Source of the DNA: Cytophagales bacterium
GTDB taxonomy: Bacteria; Bacteroidota; Bacteroidia; Cytophagales; Spirosomataceae
Assembly (NCBI GenBank): GCA_013298125.1
Contig: JAAFJP010000010.1
Coordinates: forward strand, 109,310 to 173,309
Direction: 5' to 3'
Length of the DNA stretch: 64,000 bases
Part shown: positions 45,789 through 53,840 of the stretch, piece by piece
Position numbering within the stretch: position 1 is the stretch's first letter
Layout: the number at the start of each line of letters is the position of its first letter
Made by a program: the position numbers and the translations under genes
The notes under the pieces: generated by a model
What the model saw: the letters and a program-made list of their open reading frames with translations, nothing else
What the model was told of the DNA's origin: nothing
Databases searched by the model: none

Positions 45789-46556
45789 TTGTACAAAATT
45801 CAACCCAATACATTATTTACTGGCAAAACGCTGAAATATCTGCCAAGCTGTCACTCAACTAACGACTTTGCGGCTCAAATGATTCAGTCGGGGGACAACG
45901 TTTTTGAGGGAACGGTCATTATTACCGATAATCAAACGGCGGGTCGTGGGCAACGTGGGAATACGTGGGAGGCGAGTGTAGGGCAAAATCTAACTTTTTC
46001 ACTAATTCTGAAACCTAATTTCTTGAAAGCAAGCGACCAATTCCAATTGAACGTGGCGGTTTCGATGGGCGTTTTTGATTTTTTGAATGAATTGATTGAT
46101 GGTGGTTTATCCGTAAAATGGTCGAATGATATTTATTTTGAAGACCAAAAAATGGGAGGAATTTTGATTGAAAATACCTTGCAAGGGTACAATATTGGAT
46201 ACTCAATTGTTGGCATTGGACTGAACATTAATCAAGTTGAATTTCAAAATATTAGGGCTACTTCTCTCAGAAATATTACTCGAAATCCACAGCAATATGA
46301 CCTTTCAGAAATGCTAAAAAAATTATTAGAACATATTGAAAAAAACTATCTAAAAATTAAAAATAATGACTACGAATCTCTGAAAATCAGTTACTTAAAT
46401 AATATGTACAGATTTCAAGAATGGCATTATTTTAGAAAAAATGGACAACAATTTTTAGGGCAAATCATCGGAATTGATGAAACTGGAAAATTGGCAATTG
46501 AAACTGAGGGTATGGTTTTGTATTTTGATTTTAAAGAGGTGGAGTTTGTGGTTTAG
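45789..46556 (+). CDS. birA: Biotin--[acetyl-CoA-carboxylase] ligase
   Basis: The 255-residue protein is the catalytic-domain-only BirA (no N-terminal HTH). The ATP/biotin motif GRGQRG is in NQTAGRGQRGNTWEASVGQN near residue 55, and KWSNDIYFEDQKMGGILIEN near residue 105 is the second signature. The start must be the TTG at 45789, because the first in-frame ATG (residue 30) would remove the conserved LPSCHSTNDFA segment needed for the fold. It attaches biotin to the carboxyl carrier protein in fatty-acid synthesis. It is divergent from rsfS and ends near a GC-rich hairpin. Confidence 0.94.
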   Translation: MYKIQPNTLFTGKTLKYLPSCHSTNDFAAQMIQSGDNVFEGTVIITDNQTAGRGQRGNTWEASVGQNLTFSLILKPNFLKASDQFQLNVAVSMGVFDFLNELIDGGLSVKWSNDIYFEDQKMGGILIENTLQGYNIGYSIVGIGLNINQVEFQNIRATSLRNITRNPQQYDLSEMLKKLLEHIEKNYLKIKNNDYESLKISYLNNMYRFQEWHYFRKNGQQFLGQIIGIDETGKLAIETEGMVLYFDFKEVEFVV

Positions 46557-46605
46557 TTGCCTCCAAGTCACGAAAACATAAATATTTATTTTTTAAAAAC
46601 TTCAT

Positions 46606-46713
46606 TAACTGGTTGATAAAGTTATACCATGCAAGATACTATGAACTAACCCTCCCAAGGGTTTTGAACCCTTGGGAGGGATTTTTGATGAGTACAACCT
46701 ATTCTACCAGTTA
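46606..46713. repeat. Inverted arms around a GC-rich hairpin with GGGTTTTGAACCC core
   Basis: CCCTCCCAAGGGTT (46650-46663) and AACCCTTGGGAGGG (46667-46680) form a 14-bp perfect stem with a 3-base loop, followed by ATTTTTGAT, so it can also terminate birA. Outside it, TTAACTGGTTGATAAAGTT and the inverse of AACCTATTCTACCAGTTAA are imperfect second arms. The core GGGTTTTGAACCC recurs inverted at 63121. Confidence 0.8.
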
Positions 46714-46736
46714 ACTTAGTGTCTTGATGGCAAAAG

Positions 46737-46763
46737 AAAAACGCCAGTAAAATTACCAGCGTT
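46737..46763 (-). terminator. Terminator of the 38-aa gene
   Basis: AAAACGCCAGTAAAATTACC and AGCGTTT form an imperfect stem (CGCCAGTA with TACCAGCG, allowing one mismatch) whose minus-strand reading ends in TTTTTC, 20 bases past the stop at 46783. Confidence 0.65.
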
Positions 46764-46782
46764 TGAGTGGGATAAACAAAAA

Positions 46783-46899
46783 TTAAGGTTTCTTAAAAGC
46801 GTGCGACGCAAACGAATCAAAACTTTGAAAAAAAACGTATCCAAGCATCAACACCAGAGTGCTAATCAAGAGGACACGAAGTACCGCCTGTAACTTCAT
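46783..46899 (-). CDS. Small single-TM membrane peptide, 38 aa
   Basis: An ATG at 46899 opens 38 codons: MKLQAVLRVLLISTLVLMLG then YVFFQSFDSFASHAFKKP. Residues about 7-24 form one strong TM helix, with positive residues near both ends. It has its own signals: a TAnnTTTG-type element on the minus strand (46962-46969, TACATTTG) about 60 bases upstream and a hairpin terminator just after the stop. It is not homologous to any family I recognise. It looks like the single-TM regulatory or envelope peptides found in many bacteria. Confidence 0.55.
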   Translation of the reverse strand: MKLQAVLRVLLISTLVLMLGYVFFQSFDSFASHAFKKP

Positions 46900-46961
46900 G
46901 ATTGTGTGTTTTTTATTGGTTAGGACGAAAAAGTTATAATTTTATTGTACTTTTTTCATAA

Positions 46962-46969
46962 CAAATGTA
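46962..46969 (-). promoter_or_regulatory. -7 promoter element for the 38-aa gene
   Basis: TACATTTG on the minus strand matches TAnnTTTG. A -33 element is not clear. Spacing to the ATG (about 60 bases) suits a short leader. Confidence 0.4.
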
Positions 46970-47068
46970 ACGATAATACAGAAAAATTAATAACTTATCC
47001 TAAATTATTTTTTTTGAGACGAATGTCATTATCACAAGTCATTTTTGAAACCAATAAATTCAACATTT

Positions 47069-48733
47069 ATGATTAACGAACTGAAAACCCCTGTTGAAAA
47101 TTTCTATCATTGGGAAGCCAACACGCCTGATAATATTTATCTTAGTCAGCCTTTGGGAGAGGATAGTAAGGAATATACTTTCCAAGATGTTGGCAATCAA
47201 GCTCGCAGAATGGCGATGGCTCTGAAAGCGATGGATTTGCCTCCACAAAGCCACATTGGAATCGTCTCAAAAAACTGTGCCCACTGGGTGATGTCAGATT
47301 TGGCAATTATGATGGCGGGACATATTTCTGTGCCTTTTTATCCGACCTTGGTGGCAGAGCAAATCAATCAGGTTTTAGTTCATTCAGAATGTAAAGTACT
47401 GTTTATCGGAAAGTTAGATTCTTGGAAAACGATGAAAGACGGTATTCCTGCGAGTGTAAAATGTATTGCTTATCCGAGTTTTTATGATGGTTGCCCTACC
47501 TCAGAAATGGATGGATGGGATGATATTATCAGTAAGAATGAACCCTTACAGGAGAATATAAAACCCAAAGACGGTGACCTTTTTACCATCATTTATACTT
47601 CTGGAACTACGGGCGTACCCAAAGGCGTGATGCTGACAAACAAAGCTGCCATTTCTGCATTGATAGATACAAGGGATGAAGTTAAACTGAATACTCCCAA
47701 TGCCCGTTTTTTCTCTTACTTACCACTTTGCCATATTGCAGAACGCAATATAGTTGAGTCGGCAAGTATGGCAACTGGTGGAACAATTTTCTTTGCTGAT
47801 ACCCTCGAAAGTTTCCAAAAAAACCTTCAAGATGCCATGCCAACGCACTTTTTGGCAGTTCCAAGAATCTGGACGAAGTTTCAGCAAGGGGTTCTTTCAA
47901 AAATGACTCAGAGTAAATTGGATTTATTATTGAAAATTCCGTTCGTAAAAGCGGTTATCAAAGGAAAAATTCAAAAAGGCTTAGGTCTATCAAATGCCAA
48001 AGTGATTTTGACTGGTGCAGCCCCAATGCCTCCGAGTCTGTTGGATTGGTATAAAAAATTGGGAATTACGATTCGTGAAGCCTACGGAATGTCTGAAAAT
48101 GTAGGAGCTCATTCGATGATGCCTGAAAATGCTGTAAAAAGCGGAACTGTCGGCAAACCCTATTCAAAGGTAGAAACCAGAATTCATCCAGAAACGGGTG
48201 AAATTCAAATGAAAGCTCCTTGGAATACGATTGGTTATTACAAAGAACCCATTTTGACCGAAGGACTTTTACAAGACGGATGGCTCTGTACGGGTGATAT
48301 GGGAGAGATGGATTCGGAAGGGTATTTGAAAATCACGGGACGGGTAAAAGATATGTTCAAATCTGCCAAAGGTGAATATATTGTTCCCTCTCCTATCGAA
48401 AATATGTTAGCAGTTAATCCAATTTTTGAACAAGTTTGTGTGGCAGGTGCGGGATTACCCCAACCAATTGTATTGATTGTTCTATCTGAAATTGGTAGAA
48501 ATATGGAACGCAATGCCTTGATTGAAAGTATCGACACCACAGTAAAAAGAGTAAATCCAAACTTCAAAAATTATGAAGCCATCAAGCAAGCTATCGTGGT
48601 AAAAGGAGGATGGACTATTGAAAATAATATGCTCACACCTACGATGAAAATCAAGCGAAATGTTGTGGAAGCGAATTATAAGACTAAAATGGATGCTTGG
48701 TCGGAGTTGAATGAGTCGGTTATTTTTGAGTAG
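47069..48733 (+). CDS. AMP-binding long-chain acyl-CoA synthetase-like protein
   Basis: From the ATG at 47069 (MINELKTPVENFYHWEANTP) the protein has 554 residues; a TTG eight codons upstream is less likely. It is an ANL-superfamily adenylate-forming enzyme. The core motifs are IIYTSGTTGVPKGVMLTNKA near residue 172 (P-loop), EAYGMSENVGAHS near residue 345, and GWLCTGDMGEMDSEGYLKIT near residue 420 with TGRVKDMFKSAKGEYI following. It activates a fatty acid as acyl-AMP, then as acyl-CoA. No fatty-acid genes are adjacent. An inverted word repeat of the same family as at 10565 lies after the stop. Confidence 0.93.
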   Translation: MINELKTPVENFYHWEANTPDNIYLSQPLGEDSKEYTFQDVGNQARRMAMALKAMDLPPQSHIGIVSKNCAHWVMSDLAIMMAGHISVPFYPTLVAEQINQVLVHSECKVLFIGKLDSWKTMKDGIPASVKCIAYPSFYDGCPTSEMDGWDDIISKNEPLQENIKPKDGDLFTIIYTSGTTGVPKGVMLTNKAAISALIDTRDEVKLNTPNARFFSYLPLCHIAERNIVESASMATGGTIFFADTLESFQKNLQDAMPTHFLAVPRIWTKFQQGVLSKMTQSKLDLLLKIPFVKAVIKGKIQKGLGLSNAKVILTGAAPMPPSLLDWYKKLGITIREAYGMSENVGAHSMMPENAVKSGTVGKPYSKVETRIHPETGEIQMKAPWNTIGYYKEPILTEGLLQDGWLCTGDMGEMDSEGYLKITGRVKDMFKSAKGEYIVPSPIENMLAVNPIFEQVCVAGAGLPQPIVLIVLSEIGRNMERNALIESIDTTVKRVNPNFKNYEAIKQAIVVKGGWTIENNMLTPTMKIKRNVVEANYKTKMDAWSELNESVIFE

Positions 48734-48741
48734 AAAAGTTG

Positions 48742-48842
48742 AGTAGGCAGTTATTAGTTTGCAGTAGGCAATAATTTAACGTCAAGTCTTTAACCATGAG
48801 ATAGTTATGAAAAATTATACTGCAAACTTATAACTGCCGACT
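48742..48842. repeat. Inverted word repeat, 'GTAGGC' family, locus 2
   Basis: AGTAGGCAGTTATTAGTTTG then CAGTA (48742-48766) matches the inverse of the block at 48818-48842 at 23 of 25 positions. The same family occurs at 10565-10672. It fills the gap between convergent genes, and the right arm touches the stop of the M48 gene. Confidence 0.8.
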
Positions 48843-48844
48843 TC

Positions 48845-49654
48845 TCACCATTCTAACTTCCCAGTCTTTTTATATTGCTCCAAAGCCTTTTTGATTTCAG
48901 CAATACGATGGTCGGGGTCGGGATGAGAACTTTGGAATTCGGAAGGACGGTCAGCACCACCCGAAGCCTCTTTCAAAATCTCCATGACATCAACCATTTT
49001 TTCAGGATTATACCCCGATTGTAACATATATTTGACCCCAAATTTATCAGATTCTAATTCGTCATCACGACCATACTTCATCGTAATCATTTTGCCCACA
49101 TATTGAGCTATCGCCCCCGAACTATTAGGACTGTAAGGGTCGGACGTAGCGGCAACGGCAGCTCCCAAAAGTCCATTTGTCAATTCATCTTTTGCCATTT
49201 GTTGAGCTGAATGACGACCAATTACGTGACCAATTTCATGTCCCAAAACCCCAGCCAATTGGTCTTTGGAAGTTAATCTCTTTAATAATCCAACGGTAAT
49301 AAAAATTTGTCCCCCAGGCAAAGCGAAGGCATTAATCGTCTGGTCGTCAGACAGTACGTGAAAATTGAATTGATATTCCGACTTAGCCGCATCAGAATTA
49401 TTAACCAATTTCATACCTACATTTTTGATTTGATTTTGTACTTTTTGGTCTTGGTAAAGTCCTCCAAATTCAGAAGCCATTTGTGGGGCAGACTGCAAAC
49501 CCATTGCTACTTCTTGTTGCGGAGTCATGGTCACAGCTTGGCGTTTGCCTGTAATGGGATTCACCTGCATTTTAGAATAATAAGAGAACAGGGCAATGCC
49601 TGCCATAATTAGCCCCATAAAAAGGCGAGCTTTGAGACCTCCAGAATTTGTCAT
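48845..49654 (-). CDS. M48-family zinc metalloprotease
   Basis: The 269-residue protein has one N-terminal TM helix or uncleaved signal anchor (LFMGLIMAGIALFSYYS, residues about 10-27) and a periplasmic peptidase domain. The zinc motif is HEIGH in AGVLGHEIGHVIGRHSAQQM near residue 140, with the third ligand E in GRDDELESDKFG near residue 200. Members resembling BepA/YfgC assist outer-membrane protein quality control. Here bamD, of the OMP-assembly machine, is the divergent neighbour, which supports that role. The gap between them is filled by repeat words. Confidence 0.93.
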   Translation of the reverse strand: MTNSGGLKARLFMGLIMAGIALFSYYSKMQVNPITGKRQAVTMTPQQEVAMGLQSAPQMASEFGGLYQDQKVQNQIKNVGMKLVNNSDAAKSEYQFNFHVLSDDQTINAFALPGGQIFITVGLLKRLTSKDQLAGVLGHEIGHVIGRHSAQQMAKDELTNGLLGAAVAATSDPYSPNSSGAIAQYVGKMITMKYGRDDELESDKFGVKYMLQSGYNPEKMVDVMEILKEASGGADRPSEFQSSHPDPDHRIAEIKKALEQYKKTGKLEW

Positions 49655-49728
49655 TTTATCAATTTGGTTATATTCTGTCTGAAATTAAAAAAGTCTCCGC
49701 ATCTTTCCAAATATTTTGGAATTGGGAT

Positions 49729-49921
49729 TAGGTAATTAGGGATTAGGTAGTTGGGGATTGGGTAATTGGAGATTAGGTAATTGGGGATTAGGTAATTGAG
49801 ATTTTAAACAAGTCCGATTTATATTTTTAAGATTCCTATACATGTATATGAAAATATTTTCAACCTAATCCCTATTTAACCAATTACCAATTAACCAATC
49901 CCCAATTACCAATTAACCAAA
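49729..49921. repeat. Inverted GGGGATTAGGTAATT word blocks
   Basis: The left block (49729-49800) repeats GGGATTAGGTAATTGGGGAT seven times with drift. The right block (49861-49921) is its inverse, ACCAATTACCAATTAACCAA and similar. They sit between the divergent M48 and bamD genes. Confidence 0.85.
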
Positions 49922-50025
49922 GTTAAATATTGTTAAATCACTCGTTACTATATCAATATTCCACGTTTTAATAACGAAATTTGAGAATACTTAAACGGTT
50001 GATTTTCAATCTACCAAATTTTACC

Positions 50026-50033
50026 TAACTTTG
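50026..50033 (+). promoter_or_regulatory. -7 promoter element of bamD, possibly giving a leaderless transcript
   Basis: TAACTTTG matches TAnnTTTG exactly and ends only 7 bases before the ATG at 50041. A -33-like TTG lies at 49999-50001, at a longer than usual spacing (24). If this is the promoter, transcription starts at or within a few bases of the start codon. Confidence 0.55.
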
Positions 50034-50040
50034 TACCCTT

Positions 50041-50934
50041 ATGTACAGAACTCACAGATTTTTATTATTTATATTATTTGCCGTAGCACTAACCGCTTGT
50101 AGTAGTTTTGAGAAAGTCAGAAAAATGACTGACGAGAAAAAGAAGTACGATGCGGCTGTAAAATTCTATAAAAAAGGGCAATACGACAAAGCCAGCATAC
50201 TTTTTGAGGAATTGTTGCCTATCCTGACAGGTACAGACCAACAAGAAGTAGCAACTTTCTATCAAGCCTATTGTGACTATCACACGGGAAGTTACGAAAC
50301 AGCCAACTTCCACTTCAAGCGTTTTGCAGAGACTTTTGCTCGTAGTGAGTTTTATGAAGAAGCCGTTTATATGTCGGCGTATTCATTATACAAAAACTCT
50401 CCCGACTTCAATCTTGACCAAAGTGGAACGATTACTGCCATAAATGAGTTACAAAGTTTTATCAATAACTATCCCGACAGTAAGTTCAGAGAAGAAACTT
50501 CGGATTTGATTAAGTCTTTGCGGGTGAAATTAGAAAAGAAGGCTTACGAAAAGGCAAAATTATACATCAAAACAAGTTCATTTAATGTTGCTTCTTTGAA
50601 ATCGGCGGTGATTGAAATTAACAATTTTCAGAGAGATTATCCTGATTCAGAATTTAATGAAGAGATGGCATTTTTGAAAGTTCAAGCTCAATATGATTTA
50701 GCCCAAAGTACTATCGAAAGTAAACAAAAAGAGCGTTTTGACGAAGCTATTAAGTATTATCAAGTTTTAGTTGATAAATATCCTCAGAGTAATTATCTGA
50801 AAAAAGCGGAGAAATTCTATGAGGTAAGTATCAAAGAAAGTGATAGAATTGCAAAATTAGAAGCTGAGTACAAGGCTTTGAGAGATAAAGAAAAATCAAA
50901 TACTGCCAAAGTTGGGGCAGCGGAAAAACAATAA
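50041..50934 (+). CDS. bamD: Outer membrane assembly lipoprotein BamD
   Basis: The 297-residue lipoprotein has a signal peptide ending in a lipobox LTAC (Cys near 20 in ALTACSSFEK). The rest is a TPR superhelix with YDAAVKFYKKGQYDKASILF, YQAYCDYHTGSYETANFHFK and YYQVLVDKYPQSNYLKKAEK repeats, the YfiO/BamD signature including the tail AEKFYEVSIKESDRIAKLEA. BamD is an essential partner of BamA for insertion of outer-membrane beta-barrels. It is followed by rpoZ on the same strand, a common pairing in Bacteroidota. The start leaves almost no leader behind a TAACTTTG element. Confidence 0.93.
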   Translation: MYRTHRFLLFILFAVALTACSSFEKVRKMTDEKKKYDAAVKFYKKGQYDKASILFEELLPILTGTDQQEVATFYQAYCDYHTGSYETANFHFKRFAETFARSEFYEEAVYMSAYSLYKNSPDFNLDQSGTITAINELQSFINNYPDSKFREETSDLIKSLRVKLEKKAYEKAKLYIKTSSFNVASLKSAVIEINNFQRDYPDSEFNEEMAFLKVQAQYDLAQSTIESKQKERFDEAIKYYQVLVDKYPQSNYLKKAEKFYEVSIKESDRIAKLEAEYKALRDKEKSNTAKVGAAEKQ

Positions 50935-50935
50935 A

Positions 50936-51060
50936 TCAGGGGTTAGGGATTGGGGATTAGGGATTGGGAATTAGGGATTAGAAAAATTACGAAATGTAAT
51001 GAACTAATCTTTAATGTTTCTGAACTAATACCAAACACCAAACACCTAAAACCTTAAATT
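50936..51060. repeat. GGGGATTAGGGATTGG words between bamD and rpoZ
   Basis: Tandem GGGGTTAGGGATTGGGGATT words (50938-50980) and a short CACCAAACACCTAAAACC block (51036-51056). The words match those at 49729 on the other side of bamD but have no clear inverse here. Confidence 0.6.
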
Positions 51061-51064
51061 TAAA

Positions 51065-51382
51065 ATGGCAACAAATCCATCAATCATTACAAGAAACGTA
51101 GCTGAATTGGCTGCAATCGCAGGGGGAAATACTTACGAAGCCGTAGCGATTATTTCAAAAAGAGCAAGACAAATTGCCTTGAAATCGAAAGAAGAATTGA
51201 ACAATAAATTGTCTGATTTTGCTTCTTCGGTAGATAATTTAGAAGAAATTTTTGAGAACCGTGAGCAAATCGAAATCTCAAAATTTTATGAGCGTTTACC
51301 AAAACCTACTTCATTAGCAATTGACGAATTTATTGAAGATAAATTTACTTATACTTTGCCAAGTGATGAAGTAGAGGATTAG
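51065..51382 (+). CDS. rpoZ: DNA-directed RNA polymerase omega subunit
   Basis: The 105-residue protein is the Bacteroidota version of omega: SIITRNVAELAAIAGGNTYE, AVAIISKRARQIA near residues 5-40, and the acidic C-terminal LPSDEVED. Omega helps fold and place beta' in RNA polymerase. It follows bamD on the same strand. The stop lies beside inverted word repeats that carry a strong terminator between them. Confidence 0.88.
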   Translation: MATNPSIITRNVAELAAIAGGNTYEAVAIISKRARQIALKSKEELNNKLSDFASSVDNLEEIFENREQIEISKFYERLPKPTSLAIDEFIEDKFTYTLPSDEVED

Positions 51383-51583
51383 TTATTGGTTACTGGTGAA
51401 TTGGTTTATTGGTTAATTAAAAATTAGTTTATTGGTTATTAGATAATTTCAACCAACACAAAACAAAAATGCGTTCAAAATTTATTTTGGACGCATTTTT
51501 GTTTTGAAGAAAAATTCCAATAAAACAATTCCTATCAAACCAATTTCCCAATAAACCAATTTCCAATCAACCAGTAACCAATT
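51383..51583. repeat. Inverted TTGGTTATTGGTT word blocks, locus 2
   Basis: The left block (51383-51441) contains TTGGTTACTGGTGAATTGGT and TTATTGGTTATTAG. The right block (51515-51583) is the inverse, CCAATAAACCAATTTCCAAT and TCAACCAGTAACC. The same words occur at 39594-39775. The right block extends into the last codons of the Gfo/Idh gene. Confidence 0.85.
51459..51506. terminator. Strong terminator in the loop of the word repeat
   Basis: AAAACAAAAATGCGTTCAAA and TTTGGACGCATTTTTGTTTT form a stem of about 20 bp with one G-U pair, with T-tracts on both strands, between rpoZ and the convergent Gfo/Idh gene. Confidence 0.88.
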
Positions 51584-52883
51584 TCCACCCATTCTGATAA
51601 TTAGGAAGTATCAATTTATTAGCCTTTTTATTGGTAAATTTCTCAGTCATTTCGTCATAATAAATCTTCTCACCTGTACGATACGCTACGTTACCCATGT
51701 GGGAGTTGATGGCAACTTTTGCCCCTGCCTCAATCGGGCAATTTAATTTCGTTAAGTCTTTGCTTTTCAATACACTTACGTAGTTTTCAGTATGTTTTAC
51801 TAAACCATTATCTGATGCTTTTATGAGTGGTATGGCTTCCATTAAATCCTTACCATTTACCTTTTCTGGAATCACCTCCCAACCACTACGATTAACAACT
51901 AATGTTCCGTTTTTTCCAATGAAAGCTATTCCATGTTGTCGTCCATAAAGTCCTCCCGTTACACCCATTATATTCTCCCAAGACATCGTGAATTTTCCGT
52001 AATCATAAATCACATTGAGGTAATCAGGCGTTTCTCTGGCATCATCTGGGAACGCAATTTTTGAACCCATCGCCATTACGGATTTGGGAGTATTTACGCC
52101 AGTTGCCCACAAAACAATATCAATCAAATGTACGCCCCAGTCAGTCATAAGTCCACCTGCATAATCCCAAAACCAACGGAATTCATAGTGAAAACGATTT
52201 TGATTGAATTCACGCATTGGGGCAGGACCAAGCCACATTTTATAATCTACCCCCGCTGGAATTGGGGAGTTTGGAACAACTGGAAGCGGTACAGAATTTC
52301 CCCGATACATCCAAGTTTTGGTTGTCAATAAATCACCCAGTTTACCCGATTGGACAAAAGCAACTGCATCTTGAAAATGTTGCATAGAACGTTGCCATTG
52401 AGCCACTTGTACTACTTTTCCAGAGTTTTTAACGGCTTTTTCCATCAAACGGGCTTCCCCAATTGAATTGGCGATTGGTTTCTCACAAAACACATTTTTT
52501 CCCGCCGATAAAGCGTCCGTTAATTGAAGACAATGCCAATGGTCTGGTGTTGCAACGATTACAAAATCAATGTCTTTATTTTCGAGCATTTTTCGATAAT
52601 CTTTGTAAATAATCGGATTGCTGATGCCCGATTTTGCCAAGTCAGCTTTACGTTGATTCAAGATAGAATCGTCAATATCGCAAAGAGCCAAACAGTTGAT
52701 TTCACTGATTTTGAGAAAGGCTGTTAGGTTATTCCAACCTTGACCTTTACAGCCAATTACACCCACGTTTATTTTGTCGTTTGCCCCTACACGTGTGCGT
52801 AAATTTGCTAATATTTCTAATGGCAAAAATGCCCCTGCGGATGCTATGGCTGTATTTTTAAGAAAATTTCTTCTATTGTTCAT
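51567..52883 (-). CDS. Tat-exported Gfo/Idh/MocA family oxidoreductase
   Basis: The 438-residue protein starts with a twin-arginine leader, MNNRRNFLKNTAIASAGAFL. The Rossmann fold is INVGVIGCKGQGWNNLTAFL near residue 38, and the family motif is CEKPIANSIGEA near residue 133 (the catalytic Lys). The substrate domain includes WWDYAGGLMTDWGVHLID-like residues near 240 with D and H. The Tat leader means the enzyme is exported with its nicotinamide cofactor bound, as in glucose-fructose oxidoreductase and the exported Bacteroidota sugar oxidoreductases. The substrate is unknown. Its C-terminus overlaps an intergenic repeat word block. Confidence 0.9.
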   Translation of the reverse strand: MNNRRNFLKNTAIASAGAFLPLEILANLRTRVGANDKINVGVIGCKGQGWNNLTAFLKISEINCLALCDIDDSILNQRKADLAKSGISNPIIYKDYRKMLENKDIDFVIVATPDHWHCLQLTDALSAGKNVFCEKPIANSIGEARLMEKAVKNSGKVVQVAQWQRSMQHFQDAVAFVQSGKLGDLLTTKTWMYRGNSVPLPVVPNSPIPAGVDYKMWLGPAPMREFNQNRFHYEFRWFWDYAGGLMTDWGVHLIDIVLWATGVNTPKSVMAMGSKIAFPDDARETPDYLNVIYDYGKFTMSWENIMGVTGGLYGRQHGIAFIGKNGTLVVNRSGWEVIPEKVNGKDLMEAIPLIKASDNGLVKHTENYVSVLKSKDLTKLNCPIEAGAKVAINSHMGNVAYRTGEKIYYDEMTEKFTNKKANKLILPNYQNGWKLVTG

Positions 52884-52981
52884 TGTCGATATTTTTTATA
52901 GAAAAGCTAAATTTTACATAAACCTACTCGTTGGAGTTATCTAAAATAGTTTTATTATCTTTGTTAAAAATAAAGAATTAA

Positions 52982-53824
52982 ATGTTAGGAAATTTAGATA
53001 ACGAAATCATTTTCAAAAAAGCCTTTACCGATAAAATCGTGTTCAAGGCTTTTGTAAGAGATATTTTGGGTATTGAAATTGAAGTTGATAAAATTGAGAC
53101 AGAAAAGCAATTCAAACCCAAGATAGGAAATATTGATTTTAAGTTGGACATATTCGCAGAAAGTGTTGATAAAAGAATCATTATCGAAATTCAAAGGGTC
53201 GAATACGACCACAATTTCGATAGATTCTTGCATTATTTTTTAATGGCAATTACTGAACAACAACGTCGTTCAAAAGAATATGGGATTAATCAAACCGTTT
53301 ATTTAATTGTCGTTTTGACAGCTCCTTATAAAATTGTTGAGAAAAACGGGAAAGCTATTTTGGATGAAGTTTTATTATTAAAATTAAACCCAAGAACATT
53401 AAAAGATGAAGAACGAGAATTATTTGGGCATCAATTTGTCTGTTTAAATCCGAATCATCCAGAAAAAGATACGCCAAAACCCATTAGAGATTGGTTAGAC
53501 CTGATTTATCAATCTATTTATAATTCTGCTCGCCCTGTGATAAACCTTCAAAATGAAGGAATTAAGCGTGCCGCAGAATTAATCGAAATAGACAATATTT
53601 CCCCCGAAGAATTAGATCAAAAGAAAAAATCTGAGGCTGCAAAAGTTGCTAAGACTATTTATGAAAATGCCGCTCGTGAAGAAGGAATTGGTATAGGCAT
53701 AGAAGAAGGGGTTATTTTAGTAGCCAAAAATGCTCTAAAAGCTGGAATGTCCGAAGAAATGGTCAGTCAAATTTCTGGACTTTCAATTGAGAGAATCAAA
53801 CAAATAAAGGCTGAGATGGAATAA
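52982..53824 (+). CDS. Rpn family / PD-(D/E)XK transposase-like protein, second copy
   Basis: The 280-residue protein has the family start MLGNLDNEIIFKKAFTDKIV, with the PD-(D/E)XK core as D53 or D57 in IGNIDFKLDIFAE and E70-x-Q72 in RIIIEIQRVEYD. A C-terminal linker (DQKKKSEAAKVAKTIYENAA) and the tail GMSEEMVSQISGLSIERIKQ (a helix-turn-helix-like tail) follow. It is of the same superfamily as the gene at 2660 but clearly diverged. No terminal repeats are visible. A strong hairpin, AAAGGCTGAGAT with its inverse, overlaps its stop codon. Confidence 0.85.
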   Translation: MLGNLDNEIIFKKAFTDKIVFKAFVRDILGIEIEVDKIETEKQFKPKIGNIDFKLDIFAESVDKRIIIEIQRVEYDHNFDRFLHYFLMAITEQQRRSKEYGINQTVYLIVVLTAPYKIVEKNGKAILDEVLLLKLNPRTLKDEERELFGHQFVCLNPNHPEKDTPKPIRDWLDLIYQSIYNSARPVINLQNEGIKRAAELIEIDNISPEELDQKKKSEAAKVAKTIYENAAREEGIGIGIEEGVILVAKNALKAGMSEEMVSQISGLSIERIKQIKAEME

Positions 53825-53835
53825 TCTCAGCCTTT
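53806..53835. terminator. Terminator overlapping the stop codon
   Basis: AAAGGCTGAGAT (53806-53817) and ATCTCAGCCTTT (53824-53835) are perfect 12-bp arms. The left arm lies within the final codons of the Rpn-type gene. The convergent dipeptidase gene ends 6 bases further. Confidence 0.88.
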
Positions 53836-53840
53836 ATTTG

